Assembly (NCBI RefSeq): GCF_004358165.1
Contig: NZ_SMTG01000009.1
Span: 1-64,000, forward strand
Direction of reading: 5' to 3'
Origin: Luteimonas terrae
Lineage (GTDB): Bacteria > Pseudomonadota > Gammaproteobacteria > Xanthomonadales > Xanthomonadaceae
Length of the DNA stretch: 64,000 nt
The notes under the pieces are model-generated. The model searched no databases and was not told the origin of the DNA. It saw only the letters and a list, made by a program, of their open reading frames with translations. Positions 57,979 to 64,000 of the stretch are shown here, piece after piece (position 1 is the stretch's first letter; every line of letters begins with the position of its first letter). The translations under genes were made by a program, and so were the position numbers.

Positions 57979-58002
57979 CCCTCCCCCGCACGCGGGGGAG
58001 GG
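57979..58002. repeat. Intergenic palindrome, copy 3
   Basis: CCCTCCCCCGC-AC-GCGGGGGAGGG, 11-bp arms, preceded by GCCCCCGCCCAC much as copy 1. It lies 19 nt past the stop of the minus-strand hydrolase gene. Confidence 0.65.
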
Positions 58003-58021
58003 CTCAGATCTTCGGCGCGCT

Positions 58022-58879
58022 TCAACGTTGCAGGAAATCCCCGATGGCCGCGGCGACCTCCGCCGGCTGCTCCATGTGCAGGTGATGCCCGCCGGCCATG
58101 ACCACCAGATCGCCCTGCGGCAGCAGCCGCGCGCGGCGCGAGCGATCCGGCTCGGGCAGGTAGGGCTGCGGCGGATCGGCGTAGATCACCCGGGTGGGAC
58201 AGTCGATGCCGGCGATCAGGGCATCGACCTGGCCGGGCGTCATGCGCACGGCGGTGGGAATCGTCAGGCGCGGGTCGCTGCACCAGACGTGGCCGCCGTC
58301 GACCGGCTGCACGCCGCGCTCGACCAGCAGACGCGCGACCGGCTCGCTCAGCGCGTTGACGCGCATGCGCGCGCGGACCGGTGCGTCGAGATCGGGAAAC
58401 ACGCGCAGCGGGCGCTGGCCGAGACTGCGCGAGGCAGCCACCGCGTCGCGCAGGCGCGGCACCGTTTCGGGTTCTGTCTCGGGCAGCGCGCCCAGCGCTT
58501 CGATCGCGACCAGGCGCTCGACGCGGTCGGGCACCGCGGCCGCGACGAGGCTGGCGATGCCCGCGCCCATCGAATGCCCCAGCAGCGCGAAGCGCTGCCA
58601 GCCCAGCGCATCGGCGATGTCGAGCACCTGGTGCACGGCGCCGACGAAGGTGTAGTCGGTGCCCGGCGGCATGTGCGCGCTGCGGCCATGGCCCGGCAGG
58701 TCCGGCGCGACGAGATCGAGCCCGTCGAGTTGCGCGGCCAGCGGCACGAAGCTCGCGGCGTTGTCGAGCCAACCGTGCAGGGCCAGCACGCGACGGCCGC
58801 CCTCGGTTCCGAAGCGCAGGCCGCGCACGGTGCCGATGCCGATCTCCAGTTCGAACGGCCTCCCGGATGTCCCGCTCAT
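58022..58879 (-). CDS. Alpha/beta hydrolase
   Basis: 285-aa alpha/beta-hydrolase fold protein. [11 protein letters not shown] (oxyanion region), nucleophile elbow GHSMGAG with Ser near residue 97, and the final HHLHMEQP with the catalytic His. The acid is probably in the Asp-rich region near 225. Start 58879 overlaps the hemH stop (ATGA), so it is translated with hemH. Substrate unknown; an esterase role is likely. Confidence 0.85.
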   Translation of the reverse strand: MSGTSGRPFELEIGIGTVRGLRFGTEGGRRVLALHGWLDNAASFVPLAAQLDGLDLVAPDLPGHGRSAHMPPGTDYTFVGAVHQVLDIADALGWQRFALLGHSMGAGIASLVAAAVPDRVERLVAIEALGALPETEPETVPRLRDAVAASRSLGQRPLRVFPDLDAPVRARMRVNALSEPVARLLVERGVQPVDGGHVWCSDPRLTIPTAVRMTPGQVDALIAGIDCPTRVIYADPPQPYLPEPDRSRRARLLPQGDLVVMAGGHHLHMEQPAEVAAAIGDFLQR

Positions 58880-59859
58880 GCGCGCGCCGCCAGGTCGCGG
58901 CGCGTCAGTGCGGCCAGCGCGCGCGCATGCGCCGGCGCGTCGTTGAGACAGGGGATGTAGCGCAGGTCGCGACCGCCGTGCGCATGGAAGATCTCGGCGT
59001 TCTGCAACGCGATCTCCTCCAGCGTCTCCAGGCAATCGACCGCAAAGCCGGGGCACACGACGTCGAGCACCCGCACGCCCTCGCCGGCGAGCGCCTTGAG
59101 CGTCTCATCGGTGTAGGGCTGCAGCCAGGGCTCGCGACCGAAACGCGACTGGAAGGTCAGCAGCGCTGCGTCCGGTGCCAGTCCCAGCGCGCGCACGATC
59201 GCATCGACGCTCGCGCGGCACTGGGCCGGGTACGGATCGCCGGCATCGGCGAGGCGCTGCGGAATGCCGTGGAAGGAGAACAGCAGACGCTCGCCGCGGC
59301 CGTGCGTGTCCCAGTGCGTGCGGATCGAGGCGGCGACCGCGTCGACCCAACCTGCATCGAGGTGGTAGTCGTCGCGCATGCGGGCGACGCCCTGCGCGCC
59401 GAACACCGCATCGACGATGTCGCCGACCGAGGCCGTGGTCGTCGTCGAGTACTGCGGATACAGCGGCAAGACCTGCACGCGCGCATGGCCTGCGTCACGC
59501 AGGTCGGTCAGCACGGTGCGCAGCGAGGGATTGCCGTAGCGCATGGCGTGCACGACGTCCGCCTCGGGCAGTTCCGCCTGCACGGCCTTGGCCAGGCGCG
59601 CGGTCAACACCGCGAGCGGCGAGCCCTCGGTCATCCACACGCCGGCGTAGAGCCTGGCCACGCGCGGCGAGCGGAATGGCAGGATGATGAAGTGCAGGAG
59701 CGGGCACCACAGCCAGCGGGTCAGTGCGACCACGCGATGGTCGTGCAGGAACTCGGCCAGATAGCGGCGCACCGCCTTGGGCGTGGGTGCATCGGGCGTG
59801 CCGAGATTGACGAGCACGACGGCATCGCGCGTCGCGCGGGAGGCGGAGGGTTCGGACAT
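58876..59859 (-). CDS. hemH: Ferrochelatase
   Basis: 327-aa enzyme inserting Fe2+ into protoporphyrin [14 protein letters not shown] at the N-terminus, [39 protein letters not shown] with the metal-binding His, [15 protein letters not shown], and [14 protein letters not shown] with the catalytic Glu. Start is uncertain among ATGs at 59889, 59865 and 59859; the last is used because a CATCCT -10-like box lies 6 nt upstream and no ribosome site precedes any of them. Followed by the hydrolase gene with a 4-nt overlap. Confidence 0.93.
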   Translation of the reverse strand: MSEPSASRATRDAVVLVNLGTPDAPTPKAVRRYLAEFLHDHRVVALTRWLWCPLLHFIILPFRSPRVARLYAGVWMTEGSPLAVLTARLAKAVQAELPEADVVHAMRYGNPSLRTVLTDLRDAGHARVQVLPLYPQYSTTTTASVGDIVDAVFGAQGVARMRDDYHLDAGWVDAVAASIRTHWDTHGRGERLLFSFHGIPQRLADAGDPYPAQCRASVDAIVRALGLAPDAALLTFQSRFGREPWLQPYTDETLKALAGEGVRVLDVVCPGFAVDCLETLEEIALQNAEIFHAHGGRDLRYIPCLNDAPAHARALAALTRRDLAARA

Positions 59860-60014
59860 CCGCATAGGATGGCAGGCAGGCCGGTGCAATGGCAGCGCCC
59901 CGCACGCCGGAAAAACTCATCTGCGATTCATTGCCCCGTCACTAGCCTGAATCCGTTCCGCGTGCGCGCCACCGCGACGCGGCATCCGATCCGCGTCCTT
60001 GCCCCGGAGTCACC

Positions 60015-60899
60015 ATGACCGCTCGTCCGTTCCGCCACACCGTGCTGGTTGCCGCCCTGGCGACCGCATTCGTCGCCGGCCCCGCCTTCGCCGGTCCGAC
60101 CGAGGATTCGCGTGCGCAGAACGCGGTGCGCGTGCTCAACGAGATCCAGGCGATTCCCGAGTCCGGCATTCCGGACAAGCTGCTCGACGAAGCGCGGGCG
60201 ATCGTCGTCATCCCGGACACCATCAAGGCGGGCCTGATCATCGGCGGCCGCCGCGGCCATGGTCTGATGTCGGTCAAGACGCCGGAAGGCACGTGGTCCA
60301 GCCCCGCGTTCGTCAAGCTCACCGGTGGCAGCATCGGCTTCCAGGCCGGCGTGCAGTCGTCCGACGTGGTGCTGGTGTTCCGCAACGAACGCAGCCTGGA
60401 GTCGATCGTCAACGGCAAGTTCACCCTCGGCGCCGATGCCGGCGTGGCCGCCGGCCCGGTGGGCCGCAATGCGGCGGCGCTGACCGACGGCCAGCTCAAG
60501 GCCGAGATCTGGTCGTGGTCGCGCGCTCGTGGCCTGTTCGCCGGTGTTGCGCTGGACGGCGCGGTGCTGCAGATCGACGACGACGCCAACATCGCCGTCT
60601 ACGGCAACACCACCACGCCGCGCGCGATTCTCGAAAACCGCCCTGGCCGCCAGCCGTCGAACGCGGTCGTCGATTTCCGTGATCGCCTCGAAGAAGCCAG
60701 CGCCACCGCGCGCGTCGCCCGCGGCGGCAGCGCGGTCCCGGTGTCGCGCAGCGCGCCGCAATCGCAGGCCCCGATGATCCAGGACGTGCCCGAGGCCAGC
60801 ACCGCACCGCTGCAGTCGCAGCAGGGCCAGCCGGCGACGCAGGGCTTCCAGAACGTCGACGACCAGCCGGCGACCGTCGAACCGCTGCCGGAATACTGA
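60015..60899 (+). CDS. SYLF-domain (YSC84-like) exported protein
   Basis: 294-aa protein with a signal peptide (cleavage after AFA, residue 26). The SYLF lipid-binding domain covers about 45-210: [49 protein letters not shown] and [21 protein letters not shown]. The C-terminal 60 residues are Gln/Pro/Ala-rich and disordered. Likely periplasmic and lipid-associated; function unknown. Confidence 0.87.
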   Translation: MTARPFRHTVLVAALATAFVAGPAFAGPTEDSRAQNAVRVLNEIQAIPESGIPDKLLDEARAIVVIPDTIKAGLIIGGRRGHGLMSVKTPEGTWSSPAFVKLTGGSIGFQAGVQSSDVVLVFRNERSLESIVNGKFTLGADAGVAAGPVGRNAAALTDGQLKAEIWSWSRARGLFAGVALDGAVLQIDDDANIAVYGNTTTPRAILENRPGRQPSNAVVDFRDRLEEASATARVARGGSAVPVSRSAPQSQAPMIQDVPEASTAPLQSQQGQPATQGFQNVDDQPATVEPLPEY

Positions 60900-60982
60900 G
60901 CGTCCGCACCCGCGCGTATGCGGCACGCGGTTGCGGTGCGTTATCCTCCGGGGCCACCCGCAGCTCTTTCGGAAGTTCCGCC

Positions 60983-61210
60983 ATGGGCAGTTTCAGCATC
61001 TGGCATTGGCTCATCGTTCTCGTCGTCGTGCTGCTGGTGTTCGGCACCAAGCGCCTGCGCGGCGCGGGCCGTGATCTCGGCGAGGCGGTCAAGGGCTTCA
61101 AGAAGGGCATGCACGACGACGAGGCGCCCGAGCGCCTCGACGACCGCTCGCAGGACGCCGCGGCGCGTGACGCCGACAGGACGCGCCACGACGACAACGT
61201 CTCCCGCTGA
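60983..61210 (+). CDS. tatA: Sec-independent translocase subunit TatA
   Basis: 75-aa protein: short N-terminal membrane helix ([17 protein letters not shown]), hinge with FG-TKRL, then the amphipathic helix [19 protein letters not shown] and a charged tail. It forms the variable pore of the twin-arginine pathway. Operon tatA-tatB-tatC with an RDD gene. Confidence 0.96.
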   Translation: MGSFSIWHWLIVLVVVLLVFGTKRLRGAGRDLGEAVKGFKKGMHDDEAPERLDDRSQDAAARDADRTRHDDNVSR

Positions 61211-61228
61211 CGCGGGGACTGCAGTTCG

Positions 61229-61708
61229 ATGTTCGGAATCGGTACCGGCGAGCTGATGATCATCGCGCTGGTCGCGCTGATCGTGCTCGGTCCCGAGCGG
61301 CTGCCCAAGGCGGCCCGGTTCGCGGGCCTGTGGGTGCGGCGCGCCCGCGCGCAGTGGTATTCGGTGAAATCCGAACTCGAACGCGAACTCGCCGCCGAAG
61401 AACTCAAGCGCAGCGTGCGCGAGGCCCAGCGCTCGATCGAGGACGTCGGCACCCAGCTGCGCGATGCCGAGAGCCGCGCCCGCAGTGGGCTCGACGATGT
61501 GCGCAAGGGCGCCGAGGATCTGGTGGCCGATGCGCGCCGCATGCCCGGCGATGCGCCCGCGACCCATCGCGATCTTCCCGCGCCCCCGGTTGCACCCGCC
61601 CCGGACGAAGCGCCCCTGCCGCCCGAGGCCATCGCCGGCGATCCCACGCGTCCGCCGGTCGTGCCGCCGGTGACCGACGAGGAGGTCCCGCGTGGCGCTG
61701 CACGCTGA
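61229..61708 (+). CDS. tatB: Sec-independent translocase subunit TatB
   Basis: 159-aa protein: MFGIGTGELMIIALVALIVLGPERLPKAARFAG holds the membrane helix, the LGPERLP hinge with the conserved Glu-Arg, and the start of the long amphipathic helix. The tail is Pro/Ala-rich. Forms the substrate receptor with TatC. Overlaps tatC by 17 nt. Confidence 0.96.
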   Translation: MFGIGTGELMIIALVALIVLGPERLPKAARFAGLWVRRARAQWYSVKSELERELAAEELKRSVREAQRSIEDVGTQLRDAESRARSGLDDVRKGAEDLVADARRMPGDAPATHRDLPAPPVAPAPDEAPLPPEAIAGDPTRPPVVPPVTDEEVPRGAAR

Positions 61709-62450
61709 CGACGACGCCGGCGAAGGCAGCCTGATCGACCATCTGATCGAGCTGCGCATGCGCCTGATGCGCGGCCTGGCCGGCACCGGCCTGGTGCTGC
61801 TGTGCCTGCTGCCGTTCGCCAACAAGCTCTACGGCATGCTCGCGCAGCCGCTGCTCGACAAGCTGCCGGCCGGCTCGAACCTGATCGCGATCGAAGTCGC
61901 CTCGCCGTTCTTCGCGCCGCTCAAGCTGGTGTTCTTCACCGCGCTGGTGGTGACGATGCCGTGGCTGCTCTACCAGGCCTGGGCCTTCGTCGCGCCCGGC
62001 CTGTACAAGCGCGAGAAGCGCCTCGCCCTGCCGCTGCTCGCCTCGGCCGTTGCGCTGTTCTACATCGGCTGCGCGTTCGCGTTCTTCTTCGTGCTGCCGT
62101 CGGTGTTCAAGTTCCTGACGATGGTGACGCCCGACGGCGTGGCGATGATGACCGACATCAACGCCTATCTGAATTTCGTGCTGGTGATCTTCCTCGCCTT
62201 CGGCATGAGCTTCGAACTGCCGGTGGCGCTGGTGATCCTGGTGCTGCTGGGCTGGGTGACCACCGACCAGTTGCGCGAGGCGCGCGGCTACGCGGTGGTC
62301 GGCGTGTTCGTACTGGCGGCGGTGATCACCCCGCCCGATGTCGTGTCCCAGCTGATGCTGGCGATTCCGATGTGTCTGCTCTATGAAGCGGGCATCATCG
62401 CCGCACGTCTGCTGGCCCCCAGGCCCGGCGCGGTGCGCGACGAGGCATGA
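61692..62450 (+). CDS. tatC: Sec-independent translocase subunit TatC
   Basis: 252-aa six-helix membrane protein that recognises twin-arginine signals. Start is GTG at 61692 with GGAGG 6 nt upstream, inside the end of tatB. LIDHLIELRMRLM is the conserved N-terminal signal-binding region, followed by KLVFFTALVVTMPWLLYQAW, FELPVALVILVLLGWV and AVITPPDVVSQLMLAIPMCLLYE. Overlaps the RDD gene (ATGA). Confidence 0.97.
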   Translation: MALHADDDAGEGSLIDHLIELRMRLMRGLAGTGLVLLCLLPFANKLYGMLAQPLLDKLPAGSNLIAIEVASPFFAPLKLVFFTALVVTMPWLLYQAWAFVAPGLYKREKRLALPLLASAVALFYIGCAFAFFFVLPSVFKFLTMVTPDGVAMMTDINAYLNFVLVIFLAFGMSFELPVALVILVLLGWVTTDQLREARGYAVVGVFVLAAVITPPDVVSQLMLAIPMCLLYEAGIIAARLLAPRPGAVRDEA

Positions 62451-63148
62451 GCAGCGCGGCCGCCGCGCCCACGCCACTGCTGCGCCGCTATGCGGCGTGG
62501 TCGCTGGATGCGGCGGCAATCGGAGCACTGGCGGGGGTGCTGATGCACCGTCCGCTGCGCGACGCACTGCGCACCTGCGACCGCGCCATCGACGCGCTGT
62601 CGCAGACCATGGCCGCACTGACGCAGCAGACGCTCGATCTCGCCGCCTCGCCGGCTGCGCTGCTGCAGGCGTGGATGGCCGACCCCGCGCTGCAGGTGGC
62701 GATCACCGCGCTGGCGCTGGCGATCTCGTCACTGGTGCTGCCGGCGATGCTGGTGTTCTCGCTGGTGGCGCTGGCGTGGTTCACCGCCTTCGAAGGCACG
62801 CGCTGGCAGGCCACGCCGGGCAAGCGCCTGCTGGGATTGCAGGTCGTCGACGACGACGGTCTGCCGCCGGGCTTCGTGCGCTCGGGCCTGCGCAACGCAG
62901 CCGGGCTGCTGTCGTGGCTGAGCTTCAACATCGGCCACCTGCTGGCCGCACGCGGGCCGCGGTACCAGGCGCTGCACGACCGCATCGCCGGCATCCGCGT
63001 GGTCCGTCGCGATCACGCCCCGATGCCGTTGGCCGCGCGCCTGTGGCTGACGCTGCAGCCGCCGGCGTTCTTCCTGCTGCTTGCCCTGCTGATGCGCCAT
63101 CTGGACCGCAGCATGGCCGCCGCGCTCGAGGCGACGCTGGGGCTCTAG
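62447..63148 (+). CDS. RDD family membrane protein
   Basis: 233-aa membrane protein with the RDD-domain layout: RYAAWSLDAAAIGALAGV (the R and D of the name) at the N-terminus, membrane helices at about 85-110, the turn TPGKRLLGLQVVDDDG, and HDRIAGIRVV. It overlaps tatC by 4 nt, so it is part of the tat transcript. Function unknown; some RDD proteins act as transporters. Confidence 0.87.
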   Translation: MSSAAAAPTPLLRRYAAWSLDAAAIGALAGVLMHRPLRDALRTCDRAIDALSQTMAALTQQTLDLAASPAALLQAWMADPALQVAITALALAISSLVLPAMLVFSLVALAWFTAFEGTRWQATPGKRLLGLQVVDDDGLPPGFVRSGLRNAAGLLSWLSFNIGHLLAARGPRYQALHDRIAGIRVVRRDHAPMPLAARLWLTLQPPAFFLLLALLMRHLDRSMAAALEATLGL

Positions 63149-63161
63149 GCCCCGGCCGGCA

Positions 63162-64000
63162 TCAGAGTTCGATGCGGCTGCCGTCGTGGCCGGCGCCCGG
63201 CGTCGGACCCGGCGCGGCGTCGGCGTCCTGCGGTCCGCAGACATCGCGCCACATCGCGTACATCGCACCGAACATCACGATGTAGAGCACCAGCAGCAGG
63301 ATCAGATAGAGCGGCAGTACCAGCAGCGCCGCGAGACCCGGATGCACGAGGCTGGCGACGACGCTGATGATGGTCACCACCATCGCGAAGGCGAGCATCA
63401 GTGCGAAGCCGCCGGCCATGGCGATGACCGCCGCGACGATCACCGGCAACACGTTGCGCAGCGCACCGCCGAGCCCGTCGGTGAAGGCCTGCAGTACCGG
63501 GCGTCCGCCCAGCGAGACCTGGCCCAGGCCGATTGCGTAGACAGTCGCGTAATAGACGCCGAAGAAGATCGCCAGCGCCATCAACGGGCCGATGCCGGCG
63601 GGCGGCAGCGGCAGGTCGGGCGGCGTGGCGGGTGTCGACTGCGCGCCCATTTCCTGGCTGATCGTCAGGATCTGCATGTACCACTCCATCACGCCGTCGC
63701 CGAACGCGCTGACCAGCGCATAGAACGTCGCGATGTAGAGCGCGCCCATCAGCACGCCGAAGCCGATCAGCCGGCCGGCATTGCCGCCGGTGAAGGTCGC
63801 GAACACGTCGGTCGGCCGCGCGGGACGTCTGTGTTCGACCGCGTCGATGACCTGCAGCACGCCGCCGATCAGCAGCGGATAGACGATGATCGACACCAGC
63901 GACATCGCACCGACGATCATGATCTGCGTGCCCGCATCCAGGCCGAACGCGAGCTGCAGCACCGCCTGGATGACGTTGGGAATCAACGCGAGCAGCGCGA
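63162..64000 (-). CDS. Membrane protein, partial (start beyond window)
   Basis: At least 278 codons, running off the right edge of the window, so the N-terminus is missing. Several hydrophobic helices: FGVLMGALYIATFYALV, MALAIFFGVYYATVYAIG, VIVAAVIAMAGGFALMLAF and LPLYLILLLVLYIVMF. The pattern of a Gly-rich LIPNVIQ start and the final MYAMWRDVCG resembles the BPSS1780-type membrane proteins; this is a weak call. Convergent with the RDD gene (13 nt). Confidence 0.7.
   Translation of the reverse strand, partial: ALLALIPNVIQAVLQLAFGLDAGTQIMIVGAMSLVSIIVYPLLIGGVLQVIDAVEHRRPARPTDVFATFTGGNAGRLIGFGVLMGALYIATFYALVSAFGDGVMEWYMQILTISQEMGAQSTPATPPDLPLPPAGIGPLMALAIFFGVYYATVYAIGLGQVSLGGRPVLQAFTDGLGGALRNVLPVIVAAVIAMAGGFALMLAFAMVVTIISVVASLVHPGLAALLVLPLYLILLLVLYIVMFGAMYAMWRDVCGPQDADAAPGPTPGAGHDGSRIEL

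Overview
The window is high-GC bacterial chromosome with dense coding on both strands. The gene set points to the Lysobacteraceae/Xanthomonadaceae (Lysobacter or Luteimonas-like): a PPi-type phosphofructokinase, short-form adenylate kinase, the rdgC, ttcA and plsB genes, tatABC, and a serine/threonine kinase paired with an ECF sigma factor. This placement is an inference from gene content; no marker gene such as 16S rRNA is present.

Layout. 0.2-23.9 kb is housekeeping and metabolic: a DUF192 lipoprotein, a SirB1-like protein, rubredoxin, thiE, hemL, a K+ channel, a HAD hydrolase, argD, an SDR, a RIO/WaaP-like kinase, an LssY-type DedA-PAP2 fusion, a LON-domain protein, mpl, adk, pfp, mutM, an ECF sigma factor with a kinase, tdk, rep, a YceH-family protein and an acid phosphatase. 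24.0-46.8 kb is an accessory island encoding a type III secretion injectisome. 46.8-64 kb returns to core genes: plsB, a YdcH-family protein, a BamE-like protein, an ABC-F protein, ttcA, rdgC, a YgjP-like peptidase, hemH, a SYLF protein, tatABC, an RDD protein, and a membrane protein cut by the window edge.

The secretion island has three parts. (a) 24.2-30.3 kb holds short transcription units for probable secreted or accessory proteins: a 482-aa Pro/Gln/Ala-rich protein with two C-terminal membrane helices, three Sec-exported proteins, a paralogue of the needle protein, two paralogous small helical proteins, a 75-aa glycine-zipper protein and a GNAT acetyltransferase. (b) 30.3-40.0 kb is one minus-strand run, fliO-like-sctV-D-F-I-J-K-L-N-O-P. 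(c) 40.1-44.9 kb is a plus-strand run, histidine kinase-FixJ-type regulator-sctQ-R-S-T, followed by sctU in the opposite direction and a small acidic protein. The export gate, ATPase complex, C-ring, both inner-membrane rings, rod and needle are all encoded. I see no secretin (sctC), gatekeeper (sctW), SicA-type chaperone or recognisable translocator.

Most notable signals: six copies of a 16-bp dyad of the form CTAGG-N6-CCTAG (the CT-N12-AG layout used by LuxR-type regulators) lie only in intergenic regions of the accessory units of the island, which suggests one regulon, possibly driven by the LuxR-type response regulator encoded in the island. Two genes encode paralogous needle/filament-like proteins. 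The injectisome operon starts with a FliO-family gene. SctR carries an insertion of about 115 residues, and sctQ has a well-formed internal start. Outside the island, at least nine genes have a -10 box 6-7 nt upstream of the start codon, indicating leaderless transcripts and correcting some start choices.

No tRNA, rRNA, CRISPR array, insertion sequence or integrase was recognised. All family names come from reading motifs by eye; no database search was run.
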